Source: an uncultured Acetatifactor sp.
GTDB taxonomy: Bacteria > Bacillota > Clostridia > Lachnospirales > Lachnospiraceae
Assembly: GCA_910584865.1 (NCBI GenBank)
Contig: CAJUCE010000001.1
Span: 284,188 to 348,187 of the forward strand
Direction of reading: 5' to 3'
DNA length: 64,000 bases
In this document: one piece after another, positions 7,752-16,672 of the stretch
How positions within the stretch are numbered: position 1 is the stretch's first letter
Layout: each line of letters starts with the position of its first letter
The notes under the pieces: generated by a model
What the model was told of the DNA's origin: nothing
The model's input: only the letters and a program-made list of their open reading frames with translations
Databases searched by the model: none
Position numbers and translations under genes: made by a program

Positions 7752-10700
7752 ATGATTAACCCGCAAAATCAAAGGACCGAAAAAATTATTGAGACCCTGG
7801 AACAGATGAATTTGTTTTCGGGAGACGAGATCACCCTGATGGAGGATTTCCTGAACGGGGCAGTGGAGGAGCAGAACCTGGAAAAGCTGGCCTTTCATGA
7901 TTTAACCACGGCGCAGAATGACACGGCGGCGAAAATGCGCGGCCTGGCCCAGGAGATGGTGAACAGAGGCAGATACGAGGAAGCCCTCAAGCTGGGCAAA
8001 ATCCTGTTTGCCGCAGGCTTTTCAACCTGCCATGAGATGATGCCCATGACCAGCTACTATTCCTTTGACCCAAATATGCTGCTGGTGCAGGAGCCGGAGA
8101 AAAAAGCGGCGGTTTACGCCGCCAAGATCGCGATGAACGAATACCAGATCAGCCGCTACTGCATCAAGAATCTGGAGAAGATAGCGGGGGGAGATCCGGA
8201 TGTGATCCGGAAGGCGGTTCCCTATCAGAAGAATAAATTCGATAACGGTAAATTGATATTGCTGACGGTCTATTTCTGGATGAAATATCCCAATCGAAGG
8301 CTGGAAGAAAAGGGCGCCGAGAGCAAGAGCGGCGGTTTTCTGGCAGGCGTTGGGAAGCTTTTGGGGAAGGGAGAAGCCGAGAAGGAATCTGCGGTTGAAA
8401 TCAGCGCAGAGGACGGGGCTCTTCTGAAGGAATACGGAGATATCCTGGTGAACAGCCTCCACAATCTCTACAGAAACCAGATGTCCCGGCTGGAGGTGGC
8501 TGAGCTCATGAATGCGGTGGAGCGGGACGGGGTGGATGAGGGGATCCTGAGAAAGGCCAGCCCCAATCTGGCCGTGGAACGCTTTATGCTGCGCATTCTG
8601 GGAGGCATGGCTTTTGTGAATTATAACCAGCATTATCGGCTGCGGAATATGGTGAAGATCTGCCTGGCAGCAGGGGGAGAGACCATGCTGGATATCATGG
8701 ACAATGTAGACATCCGGGGAGAGCTGAACAAACAGGGCGGGAGCTTCGATCAGCTGTTCTCCTTCGACTGCAGGAAGCTGATAAAGTGGGCAGCTGCCAA
8801 GGGGAAGACAGAGATTTTGAGAGAGCAGTTTACCAGGAACCAGGACGCATATCTGAAACATATGAACAAGGCGGATTTTGATACTTATAACCGGATGAAC
8901 GGCATTTTGAGAGAGCAGGACCCTGTTCTGTACAAGGAGAGGATGGGGAAAGAGATCTACAGAATGCAGGCCAAGGTGGTGCAGGCTTTTGTAGAGATCG
9001 TGGATGTGCAGCTGGGCAATACGGTGCGTGCCTATTTAAACGGCGAGGCGGGAATCGAGACTCTCTATGCCTGTGAGGATAAATTGCAGACAGGCGGAAA
9101 CCGTTGGTCAAGCAAGCAGCTGAATATTCTGCAGAGCTATCAGAACGGATACGGTTACGATGCGCTCAGCAACCGCTGCGAGTGCTTCTGGATGGTGTAT
9201 CGGGGAAGCAATTATAATTATCTGCGGGAAGCAAATAAAATCAAGGCGCTCACTGTGAAGCGTCTGTTTGGATCGGTGGATTCGGAAGGACTGGATCTGA
9301 AACATCAGTTGTACGGATATTCGGACATTTATGATTCCTTCTATTCGGATCAGTCGAAAGAGGAATTTCAGACCGGGGCAAAGCCGGTTTTCCTGGCGTA
9401 TCTGGAGACAAGGCGGGAAGATACCATTGCCGCTTTCAAGGAGGCTTCCAGCAACGGCAGGTGCCTGGGCGTCCAGGTTCTGGCACAGCGTCCGGAGGAA
9501 AATAAGGCACAATTGCTGGAATACGCCCAGGACAGTTCCAAGGCTGTGCGCGAGGTGCTGCTGGATGCTCTTTATCAGCAAAAAGGCTGGGAGGAAGATA
9601 TTTATAAGCTCCTTGCATCCAAAAAGGCGGCGGAGCGGGAGATTGCCATCCGTGTACTGACAAAATGGGATGAAGAAAAATACAGCGCTGTTCTGACCCA
9701 GGCTCTGGATAAGGAGAAGAATGGGAAGGTGAAGACCTTGCTGGAAACCGTACTGCATGTGAACAGCGAGGGCAGCGGCGGAGGAGATAAGGCTGTCACA
9801 CAGGAAGATTTGGTGAAGGAGCTCCACAAGGGCGGCAAGAAACGCAGCCTGGCCTGGGCATATGAGACACCTTTTTCCACGGTACATAAGAAAGACGGCA
9901 CAGAGGCGCCGGAAGAGTATCTGCAGGCTGTTCTCCTGTGCTATGCAGGGATGGCGCCCTGCGGTGTGAACGCTAATGCGGCGGTGCTGGCGGAAGGACT
10001 GGACCAGCGGGAGTTCGCCGTCTATGCCAATGAGCTTTTTGATAAGTGGATGGAGGCAGGAGCGGAGTCCAAGAAACGCTGGGTACTCTATGCGGCATCG
10101 ATCCACGGCGGCGACGAAATCGTGAAGAAGCTTCATCATCAGATCCAGGAATGGCCCAACGCCGCCAGAGGAGCCATCGCATCGGAGGCGGTGCAGGCGC
10201 TGGCCCTGAGCCCCCAGCCGCAGGCCCTTTTGATTGTAGACGGTATTTCGCGTAAATTCAAATTCAAACAGGTGAAGGCGGCAGCGGGGAAGGCCCTGGA
10301 ATTTGCTGCTTCCCAGCTGGGCATCACCACGGAGGAGCTGGCGGACAGAATCGTGCCTGACCTGGGCTTCAATGAAAATATGGAGCGGGTATTCGACTAT
10401 GGAGAGAGGAAGTTCACCGTAGCCATCACCACGGCCCTGGAGATCGAGGTCTTCGATGAGAACGGCAAGAAATTGAAAAACCTCCCTGCGCCGGGTAAGC
10501 GGGACGATGAGGCGAAGGCGCCTGCGGCTTACGAAGAATTCAAACAGATGAAGAAGCAGATGAAGACCACCGTGAGCAGCCAGAAGATGCGTCTGGAGAT
10601 GGCACTCTCTACCGGGCGGCAGTGGAGCGTGGAAGCCTGGAAGAAACTTTTTGTAAAAAATCCCATCATGCATCAGTTTGCCACCGGGCTGATCTGGGGC

Positions 10701-11465
10701 ATCTATGAGGAGCGGAAGCTGGTGTCCACCTTCCGGTATATGGAGGACGGTTCCTTTAATACTGAGGACGAGGACGAGTTTGAGTTGCCGGAAGACGCTG
10801 CCGGGGCGGCGCAGGGAAAGACTGCAGATGCTGTGCAGAGCGGGGAGGCTGATCCGGCCGACGGCACAGCACAGGCGGCAGTAAGGCCTATGATCGGGCT
10901 GGTGCACCCCATCGAACTGTCGGAAGACTCCCTGAAAACCTGGAAAGAACAGCTGGAGGATTATGAGATCATCCAACCCGTGGAGCAGCTGGAGCGGCCG
11001 GTGTACTACAGGACCGAAGAGGAGGAGAACCAGACTGCCCTGGAACGTTTTGGCGGCTGCATCGTCAATGATCTGTCTCTGGGCGGGAAGCTGCAGACCC
11101 TTGGATGGTATCGGGGCTCCGTCCAGGATGCCGGAGGTTTCTACAGTTATTACAGAGAGGATAAGGAGCTGGGACTGGGAGTGGAGCTCCATTTCTCCGG
11201 AAGTTACGTAGGCGGCGGGAATGAGGATGTGACGGTTTATGAGGCCAGGTTCTATAATGCCGGCGGCACGATCCTGTCCGAGAACAGCGGCGTGATGAAG
11301 GCGAATATCAAGCGGGGCAGCTATGTGTACGATGAAGCCAACGATACCAATTCCTATCTCTTGAAGGAGATCCCGGAGAGGTATTTCAGTGAGATCGTGC
11401 TGCAGCTGGCCAGAGTTACGGCTGCCAGCAAGGAGAAGAATGCGAACTGGAAGGCGCAGAGATAA
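7752..11465 (+). CDS. DUF4132 domain-containing protein
   Basis: This large cytoplasmic protein has 1237 residues from ATG 7752, chosen because TAGGAGG ends 9 nt upstream; longer readings enter repeat array A. The C-terminal third carries the DUF4132 pattern: SxxKMRLEMAL then RQWSVEAWKKLF, NPIMHQFATGLIWG, IGLVHPIEL, W-x6-Y and QLERPVYY. E. coli MolR/YehI belongs to this family. The middle has HEAT-like helical repeats (VREVLLDALYQQ, ASKKAAEREIAIRVL). DUF4132 genes are often beside SWIM proteins, as here. Function is unsettled; older links to molybdate are weak. Residues 1010-1045 form an acidic Ala-rich insert. Confidence 0.85.
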   Translation: MINPQNQRTEKIIETLEQMNLFSGDEITLMEDFLNGAVEEQNLEKLAFHDLTTAQNDTAAKMRGLAQEMVNRGRYEEALKLGKILFAAGFSTCHEMMPMTSYYSFDPNMLLVQEPEKKAAVYAAKIAMNEYQISRYCIKNLEKIAGGDPDVIRKAVPYQKNKFDNGKLILLTVYFWMKYPNRRLEEKGAESKSGGFLAGVGKLLGKGEAEKESAVEISAEDGALLKEYGDILVNSLHNLYRNQMSRLEVAELMNAVERDGVDEGILRKASPNLAVERFMLRILGGMAFVNYNQHYRLRNMVKICLAAGGETMLDIMDNVDIRGELNKQGGSFDQLFSFDCRKLIKWAAAKGKTEILREQFTRNQDAYLKHMNKADFDTYNRMNGILREQDPVLYKERMGKEIYRMQAKVVQAFVEIVDVQLGNTVRAYLNGEAGIETLYACEDKLQTGGNRWSSKQLNILQSYQNGYGYDALSNRCECFWMVYRGSNYNYLREANKIKALTVKRLFGSVDSEGLDLKHQLYGYSDIYDSFYSDQSKEEFQTGAKPVFLAYLETRREDTIAAFKEASSNGRCLGVQVLAQRPEENKAQLLEYAQDSSKAVREVLLDALYQQKGWEEDIYKLLASKKAAEREIAIRVLTKWDEEKYSAVLTQALDKEKNGKVKTLLETVLHVNSEGSGGGDKAVTQEDLVKELHKGGKKRSLAWAYETPFSTVHKKDGTEAPEEYLQAVLLCYAGMAPCGVNANAAVLAEGLDQREFAVYANELFDKWMEAGAESKKRWVLYAASIHGGDEIVKKLHHQIQEWPNAARGAIASEAVQALALSPQPQALLIVDGISRKFKFKQVKAAAGKALEFAASQLGITTEELADRIVPDLGFNENMERVFDYGERKFTVAITTALEIEVFDENGKKLKNLPAPGKRDDEAKAPAAYEEFKQMKKQMKTTVSSQKMRLEMALSTGRQWSVEAWKKLFVKNPIMHQFATGLIWGIYEERKLVSTFRYMEDGSFNTEDEDEFELPEDAAGAAQGKTADAVQSGEADPADGTAQAAVRPMIGLVHPIELSEDSLKTWKEQLEDYEIIQPVEQLERPVYYRTEEEENQTALERFGGCIVNDLSLGGKLQTLGWYRGSVQDAGGFYSYYREDKELGLGVELHFSGSYVGGGNEDVTVYEARFYNAGGTILSENSGVMKANIKRGSYVYDEANDTNSYLLKEIPERYFSEIVLQLARVTAASKEKNANWKAQR

Positions 11466-11609
11466 GCCATAACATTTCCGGGAAGGAAGACAGCCATGGA
11501 TGCCATAATGTGGAGGAAGTGATCTGCTTTTTTGCGATCAGCAACGGCCTTTCCTATGGAGAGGCCAGACAGCTGATTGAGAGGGCGCCCCTTAATTCCT
11601 CAAGTTTCT

Positions 11610-11804
11610 TTACATTTCCTTTGGGGCAATCAGGTTCACATGGTAGTCCGGTGCGTGTGCTAAAATGTCATCGTCCACATTGGAATACATTTCTTTTAGG
11701 GAGAGCGGCGCATCCCAGCCGTCTGATCCAAAATATATTACAAGAGATAATACGAGTAAACAGAAGCAAATTCCGAGGGTATATAAGACAGACAGGAGGC
11801 GCAA
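11610..11804 (-). pseudogene. Possible small membrane protein or gene remnant
   Basis: A 64-codon minus-strand frame from a TTG at 11804 encodes a hydrophobic helix (LGICFCLLVLSLVIYFGSDG) followed by a polar tail ending in NLIAPKEM. The composition looks protein-like and the stop is clean. No ribosome site is evident and the 5' end abuts the start of aguA on the other strand, so it may be the C-terminal relic of a truncated gene. The preceding stretch 11466-11609 holds no convincing gene. Confidence 0.3.
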
Positions 11805-11807
11805 AGC

Positions 11808-12908
11808 ATGAAAATTATAAAAGATACCACGCCGGCAGAGGACGGGTTTCGGATGCCGGCGGAATACGAACGGCACCATGGCTGTATTATGATATTTCCG
11901 GAGCGGGCGGACTCCTGGCAGTACGGCGGCTATGCGGCCAGAAAAGCCTTTGTGCAGATCGCGGAGGCCATTGCTGCTTCGGAGTCCGTGACAGTCTGTG
12001 CCGGGGCCGGGCAGTATGACAATGCCAGAGCCCTTCTGCCGGATCATATCCGGGTGGTGGAGATGTCCTCCAACGATGCCTGGGCCAGGGACTACGCCCC
12101 CACTTTTGTGAAAAACGATCAGGGACAGATCCGGGGCATCGACTGGGGATTTAATGCCTGGGGCGGGCTGGTTGACGGCCTGTATTTTCCATGGGACAAG
12201 GATAACCAGATGGCGCGGAAGCTCTGTGACCTGCTGGGGAAGGATGTCTACGACAAGAGAGATTTCATCCTGGAGGGGGGCTCCATTCATGTAGACGGAG
12301 AGGGAACCTGCATGGTGACGGAATGCTGCCTGCTCAGCAAGGGACGCAATCCCCACTTGTCCAGGGAAGAGATAGAGAGGGTATTACGGCAATATTTAAA
12401 CGTTTCTAAAATACTCTGGCTGCCCTTCGGAATCTACAATGATGAGACAAACGGCCATATCGACAATATCTGCGCCTTTACTGCGCCGGGGGAAGTGGTG
12501 TTGGCCTGGACGGAAGATGAAGGGGATGTACAGTATGCCATATCCAGGGCCTGCCTTGCGTATCTGGAGGGGGAAGCGGATGCGAAGGGCAGAAAGCTTA
12601 AGGTGCATAAGCTGCCGCTGCCGAAGCCGGTGACGATCACGGAGGAAGAGTGCATGGGGCTGGATGCCTGCGGTGACGAACCCACCCGCCGCCCGGGAGA
12701 GCGGCTGGCGGCCTCCTATGTGAATTTCTATATCGCAAATGACCGGATCGTGATGCCCGGATTCGGGGATCCGGCGGACAGGGAGGCGAAAGAGATTTTG
12801 CAGGGGCTGTTTCCGGACCGGGAGGTGGTGCAGATTTATACCAGGGATATTCTTATCGGCGGCGGAAATATTCACTGTATTACGCAGCAGATACCGGATT
12901 TTTATTGA
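11808..12908 (+). CDS. aguA: Agmatine deiminase
   Basis: This 366-residue enzyme hydrolyses agmatine to N-carbamoylputrescine and ammonia. It has the guanidine-group-modifying fold signatures: SSNDAWARDYAPTFV, FILEGGSIHVDGEGT, YNDETNGHIDN and the C-terminal GGGNIHCITQQIP with nucleophile C357. Length matches the family. AGGAGG lies 8 nt before the ATG. Together with aguB at 13907 it forms the arginine-decarboxylase route to putrescine. Two unrelated AT-rich genes separate the pair here. Confidence 0.96.
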   Translation: MKIIKDTTPAEDGFRMPAEYERHHGCIMIFPERADSWQYGGYAARKAFVQIAEAIAASESVTVCAGAGQYDNARALLPDHIRVVEMSSNDAWARDYAPTFVKNDQGQIRGIDWGFNAWGGLVDGLYFPWDKDNQMARKLCDLLGKDVYDKRDFILEGGSIHVDGEGTCMVTECCLLSKGRNPHLSREEIERVLRQYLNVSKILWLPFGIYNDETNGHIDNICAFTAPGEVVLAWTEDEGDVQYAISRACLAYLEGEADAKGRKLKVHKLPLPKPVTITEEECMGLDACGDEPTRRPGERLAASYVNFYIANDRIVMPGFGDPADREAKEILQGLFPDREVVQIYTRDILIGGGNIHCITQQIPDFY

Positions 12909-12921
12909 AAAAATTTGCGAA

Positions 12922-12950
12922 TTGACAGTCTAAAAATTGTATAGTAAAAT
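12922..12950 (+). promoter_or_regulatory. Promoter in front of the AT-rich gene pair
   Basis: TTGACA (12922-12927), a 17-bp spacer and TAAAAT (12945-12950) lie directly after the aguA stop. This gives the small AT-rich genes their own promoter rather than relying on aguA read-through, and could also drive aguB. Confidence 0.6.
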
Positions 12951-13392
12951 AAAAAATGAAAAGATATCTTCCGGAGATAGGCAAATCCTTGGTACATGGA
13001 ATGGGGAAGTTTATTATGTAGAAGTTACAGAGGTTATAGAACCGCCATATGCCGTATATGCTTTAGGTGACCAAGTAAAAACAAAGACATTCCTTTTTAC
13101 TAAAGAGAATATCTTTGGGGTGGAGGAAAAGTTATTTGCAGTAACTGCGACATTAAAGTGGATAAAAAATGATAAAATCACATCGTTTGTGTGTAGCAAG
13201 GAAGTATATAATTCGCTTGTATATACTTCGTGGGAGCCGGGATATGCTATACAAACCAATGGAGTATGGGCGCGTGTGCTAAATGTAATATGGGAAAATG
13301 GCGAGTCAGAAAGTATATACTTTTTTGGCGGACTATTGACCATTGACGGAAAAGATACTGTTGATATTTCCTGCTCGTTATCTCTTGAATAA
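12937..13392 (+). CDS. Unknown protein, start uncertain
   Basis: The open frame gives up to 151 residues, rich in beta-strand patterns (WNGEVYYVEVTEVI, YFFGGLLTIDG), with no signal peptide and no family I recognise. The only in-frame classical start (TTG 12937) lies inside the predicted promoter, so the true start is later or the 5' end is lost. A GGAG lies at about 12974 but no ATG/GTG/TTG follows in frame. Its stop overlaps the next ATG (TAATG), suggesting a genuine coupled pair. Base composition is clearly AT-richer than aguA and aguB. Confidence 0.45.
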   Translation: MYSKIKNEKISSGDRQILGTWNGEVYYVEVTEVIEPPYAVYALGDQVKTKTFLFTKENIFGVEEKLFAVTATLKWIKNDKITSFVCSKEVYNSLVYTSWEPGYAIQTNGVWARVLNVIWENGESESIYFFGGLLTIDGKDTVDISCSLSLE

Positions 13393-13778
13393 TGATAAAA
13401 ATGACAAATAAAAGGCATGTTTTAGGTATTGGGGTCTGTATTCTTTTCTTGGGGATTGCGTGTTTTGTGATTCTGAGAACAGAGAAACCCGGAGGAGAAG
13501 AGATTCGTTTTGAGAATCAATTTACTGATAATGAAAAAGAGAATGTTCATTATCAGTATTTGGAGAAATATTTGGCTTTGATGCTTGAGCGTACAGGCAG
13601 TGTTTCGGATTGTGAAGTGGAGATAAACCATTCGGAAGGTAAGGTTGTTGGAGTTGATGTTGGGTTTGCAATGTCGGAGAGCAATAGTGGAAATGAGGCT
13701 ATGAAGGCTGATATAGCAGAGTATTTTTCTAAGGCGCTTGATGTTAGCGAGGACAACATTGTAATATCTGTCCATTAA
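13392..13778 (+). CDS. Small membrane-anchored unknown protein
   Basis: The gene encodes 128 residues. A single N-terminal helix (VLGIGVCILFLGIACFVIL, about 10-28) is followed by a charged extracytoplasmic or cytoplasmic domain, ending in MKADIAEYFSKALDVSEDNIVISVH. The alternation of short beta strand, helix and beta strand (SDCEVEIN, VVGVDVGF, NIVISVH) loosely resembles SpoIIIAF/AG-type ring domains, but this is only a fold impression. It overlaps the preceding frame by one base and shares its low GC. Function unknown. Confidence 0.65.
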   Translation: MIKMTNKRHVLGIGVCILFLGIACFVILRTEKPGGEEIRFENQFTDNEKENVHYQYLEKYLALMLERTGSVSDCEVEINHSEGKVVGVDVGFAMSESNSGNEAMKADIAEYFSKALDVSEDNIVISVH

Positions 13779-13798
13779 TTAATCTTTTCATAAAATAT

Positions 13799-13830
13799 CA
13801 GCGGGTTTCGGAGTGTTCCGGAACCCGCTG
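13799..13830 (+). terminator. Strong hairpin after the AT-rich pair
   Basis: CAGCGGGTT (13799-13807) pairs with AACCCGCTG (13822-13830), with further CGGA/TTCCG pairing inside. Only a weak T content follows. It probably terminates or insulates the small genes before aguB. Confidence 0.6.
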
Positions 13831-13906
13831 TGTATGTCAGTCAGGAGTTCGGATTCAGATTCAAAAAAGGCAGACAGAAATAGAATTACGACAGGGAGGC
13901 AAATCA

Positions 13907-14806
13907 ATGGAATCCTATAGACCACATCCGGAACAGGTAACCGTGGCGGCGGTACAGATGTACTGCAACCGTTCCAGAGAAGAGAATCTGGCTGCGGCGG
14001 AGAATATGATCGGGGAAGCCGCGGAAAAGGGAGCGCAGATTATTCTGCTGCCGGAGCTTTTTGAGACCTGGTACTTTTGCCAGGAGCGGAATTATGCCTC
14101 CTACGGGCTGGCCAGGACAAGGGAAGAAAGCCCGGCGTTACGGCGTCTGAGCGAGACGGCGGCCCGGCTTAAGGTGGTATTGCCGGTGAGCTTTTTTGAG
14201 CGGGAGCAAAATGTGACGTACAATTCCGTGGCAATCATTGACGCGGACGGCCGGATTTTGGGGGTGTACCGCAAGACCCATATACCGGATGATCATTTTT
14301 ATCAGGAAAAATTCTATTTTACGCCGGGAAATACCGGCTTTCGGGTGTGGGATACAGCCTATGGGCGGATCGGCGTGGGAATTTGCTGGGACCAGTGGTT
14401 CCCGGAGAGCGCCCGCTGCATGGCCCTGCAGGGAGCGCAGCTGTTGTTGTATCCCACGGCCATCGGTTCTGAGCCCATTATCGAATGCGACAGCATGCCC
14501 CACTGGCGGCGCTGTATGCAGGGACACGCTGCCGCAAATGTAGTGCCCGTCATCGCCGCCAACCGTATCGGGGAGGAGCGGGTTACGCCTTCCCGGGAGA
14601 ATAACGGGCAGGAATCCGCCTTGACCTTTTACGGCTCCTCCTTTATCACGGACGAGACCGGGGAGATCCTGGAGGATGCGGGCAGGACGCAGGAGAAAGT
14701 GATCCTGCACACCTTTGACCTGAGGGCCATCGAGGAGCTGCGCTTCAGCTGGGGGTTGTTTCGGGACAGAAGACCTGAGATGTATGGGGAGATTACGGGG
14801 GGATAA
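13907..14806 (+). CDS. aguB: N-carbamoylputrescine amidase
   Basis: This 299-residue nitrilase-superfamily enzyme converts N-carbamoylputrescine to putrescine, CO2 and ammonia. The catalytic triad is E50 (LLPELFE), K123 (YRKTHIPD) and C160 (VGICWDQWFPE). ELFETWYFCQ and the DDHFYQEKFYFTPG stretch are typical of AguB rather than beta-ureidopropionase. The start ATG follows GGGAGG by 8 nt. It completes the pathway begun by aguA, 1 kb upstream. Putrescine feeds polyamine synthesis and growth. Confidence 0.95.
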   Translation: MESYRPHPEQVTVAAVQMYCNRSREENLAAAENMIGEAAEKGAQIILLPELFETWYFCQERNYASYGLARTREESPALRRLSETAARLKVVLPVSFFEREQNVTYNSVAIIDADGRILGVYRKTHIPDDHFYQEKFYFTPGNTGFRVWDTAYGRIGVGICWDQWFPESARCMALQGAQLLLYPTAIGSEPIIECDSMPHWRRCMQGHAAANVVPVIAANRIGEERVTPSRENNGQESALTFYGSSFITDETGEILEDAGRTQEKVILHTFDLRAIEELRFSWGLFRDRRPEMYGEITGG

Positions 14807-14826
14807 GGGCGTTATACCATAATTCC

Positions 14827-14880
14827 GTGCGTTTCTGCGCACATGGAGTCAGAAGTTGACCAAGTGGTTGTGAGTCAACT
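14827..14880. terminator. Hairpins between convergent genes
   Basis: GTGCG/CGCAC (within 14827-14842) and AGTTGAC/GTCAACT (14854-14860 and 14874-14880) form two stems in the gap between the aguB and CmpB-like genes, which converge. They may act as a weak bidirectional terminator; no clear U-run is seen on either side. Confidence 0.4.
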
Positions 14881-14905
14881 ATAGCATGAGCACAGCAACG
14901 CAGCC

Positions 14906-16276
14906 TTACTCCACCATCTTCGCATTCGGATAAATCCGCTCCATCCTCTCATCCGGAAAATGTTCATCCAGAAAAGCATTGAGCGGATCCCCATCCGTCT
15001 CCTCCGAGCTCACCTGCCCGTTTTCCGGCTGCACGGAGACAGTATTTCGCTCCGTATACCTGGCCAGAGCCAGCGACGACAGGATCATATTAAAAATCAT
15101 AAAGACAATCATACAATTGCACAGAATCTTCCCGGTCCGGGGCGGAATCCTTTCCACCAGGCCGGACAGGCGGGGGTAGATGACCTTCAGCCAGACCACG
15201 GCGGCGATTCCCCAGAAAAAGCAGTACAGCAGGTTAATGCGCCCGCCCAGATTGAAGGCGAAGCCGCTGTAATCCCAGAACACGGTGCCGAACACCAGCT
15301 CGGTGAACACGCTGCAGACATATTCGTATGCACCGCCCAACAGCGTGCCCGCCATAAATATGTACCGATCGCTTTTATTGCGGTAGCGATACAGGAAAAG
15401 GGTCAGCAGCGCACAGCCAAGTCCCCATACGATGCTGAAGGGACCGTAGACCACACTGCTGCGGCTCATCAGGATTCCGGTGGTTGCAAGGCAGAAGACG
15501 GTCTCCGTGATATCTCCCAAAAAGGCGCCGATGAAAAACAGGGACACCAGCTTGTAAAAGGAGCAGCCCTCCGCGAAGACCGCGGGTTTTGCAGCGGATT
15601 GCCGGGACTGGGCCTTCAGCTCCGCGGCCAGCGATTCCTCATCGATGGCGGGGAAGGACCGCTGCATACGTTTCCGGACATAGGCGGTCAGCCTGTTTTC
15701 CAGCAGCCGGGAGGATTTGCGCATTTCTTCGGAAAGTCTTGCCAGACGCCTGGCAGTTATTTTCATATTCAAAACGGCCATGGCGGTGGTGATAAAGTCC
15801 AGAACCAGCAATCCGACAGCCGTCCACTGCGCCGCTATGGTCACCGGCCGGGGAATTATCCGGAAAATCCCGCACAGCAGAGGGTTTGTTACCAGCATGG
15901 TCAGCAGCGCCAGCCCGCCCCAAAGCAACGCATAACGGGCACAGACATAGCCGCTTAAATTCCACTTGATATCCGAATAATCCCATAATTTTTTCCGGAA
16001 AATCTTCTCCATAGCCATGCCGGTGGCGTATTCCAGCAAAGTGGCCAGCACCATGCCTCCCAGGAAGAGGAAAAAGGGATTGGCCGTCAGTTCCGGGAGA
16101 AAGATACAGAACAGCACGGCGCCGAAGCCGTAAATGGGGCACAGAGGACTGTTTACGAAACCTCTGTTTACAAATTTTCTGCGGCATATGGCGGCATAGC
16201 ATACTTCAATGCACCATCCCGCGAAGGAATACACGAAAAAGAGCCATACAATATCCGTTAAACTATACATCATCAT
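14906..16276 (-). CDS. Duplicated CmpB-type putative ABC permease membrane protein
   Basis: The protein has 456 residues with about ten membrane helices. Two copies of the CmpB-like domain (Pfam 'putative ABC-transporter type IV') are present. The first begins at the N-terminus (FFVYSFAGWCIEVCYAAICR, NRGFVNSPLCPIYGFG, LLEYATGMAMEKIF, LWDYS). The second starts near residue 240 (FFIGAFLGDITETVFC, SSVVYGPFSIVWGLG, AYEYVCSVFTELVFG, FWDYS). A coiled basic linker separates them. Family members usually have one domain, so this is an internal duplication. No ATPase partner is adjacent. Transport activity has not been shown for the family. Confidence 0.8.
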   Translation of the reverse strand: MMMYSLTDIVWLFFVYSFAGWCIEVCYAAICRRKFVNRGFVNSPLCPIYGFGAVLFCIFLPELTANPFFLFLGGMVLATLLEYATGMAMEKIFRKKLWDYSDIKWNLSGYVCARYALLWGGLALLTMLVTNPLLCGIFRIIPRPVTIAAQWTAVGLLVLDFITTAMAVLNMKITARRLARLSEEMRKSSRLLENRLTAYVRKRMQRSFPAIDEESLAAELKAQSRQSAAKPAVFAEGCSFYKLVSLFFIGAFLGDITETVFCLATTGILMSRSSVVYGPFSIVWGLGCALLTLFLYRYRNKSDRYIFMAGTLLGGAYEYVCSVFTELVFGTVFWDYSGFAFNLGGRINLLYCFFWGIAAVVWLKVIYPRLSGLVERIPPRTGKILCNCMIVFMIFNMILSSLALARYTERNTVSVQPENGQVSSEETDGDPLNAFLDEHFPDERMERIYPNAKMVE

Positions 16277-16382
16277 CTTTTGTCCTCACTTTAAGAATAC
16301 GGTATTTTACTATAATTACAGGTGCGTCTTCTCATAGGGAATCAGAAACTGATGCAATGTTCTTCTGAGTTAACGCATAATT

Positions 16383-16492
16383 GAGCAAAGTGCGCTCATT
16401 TTGGAGCCTGCTGTCAAAGCAGCCGCTTTGATTGCCAAGCACTTGATTGGATGCTTGGGATTTCGTGCAAGAGATGTCCGAAAGCGTCTTGC
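16383..16492. repeat. Four-hairpin palindromic element
   Basis: Four consecutive stem-loops occur within 110 bp: GAGC/GCTC (16383-16397), CAAAGC-AGCC-GCTTTG (16415-16430), CCAAGCA/TGCTTGG (16435-16458) and GCAAGA/TCTTGC (16467-16492). It sits between divergent genes at 14906 and 16673. It may be a dispersed repeat or a small structured RNA; I cannot assign orientation. The rest of 16277-16554 shows no gene. Confidence 0.55.
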
Positions 16493-16554
16493 GGTGCTGA
16501 CGAGTGAACAGTAAATATTCTACCATAAGCTGCAAGAAAAAGAAAGATTCCCTC

Positions 16555-16583
16555 TTGACAATCGGTGAAACCTGCTATAACAT
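16555..16583 (+). promoter_or_regulatory. Promoter of the MarR/ABC exporter operon
   Basis: TTGACA (16555-16560), a 17-bp spacer and TAACAT (16578-16583) precede the MarR gene by about 90 bp. The following TACCTAACAAATCAAGG region could hold the MarR operator, but no clean palindrome is seen. Confidence 0.65.
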
Positions 16584-16672
16584 AATACAAAGGTACCTAA
16601 CAAATCAAGGCGCCGGCGTCAGTTGCATATTAACTTTATTGCCGGCACAAATAGAATCGGAGGAAGAAACCC

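Noticed and set aside
9108..11192. Long minus-strand open frame of 694 codons
   Set aside because: It lies entirely opposite the DUF4132 gene, lacks a ribosome site, and its His/Leu/Gln-rich composition is typical of an antisense shadow of a GC-rich gene.
11510..12019. Plus-strand frame starting MEEVICFFAISNGLSYGEAR
   Set aside because: The first 30 residues look faintly protein-like and may be a relic, but the frame runs into aguA in the wrong phase and has no homologue I recognise.
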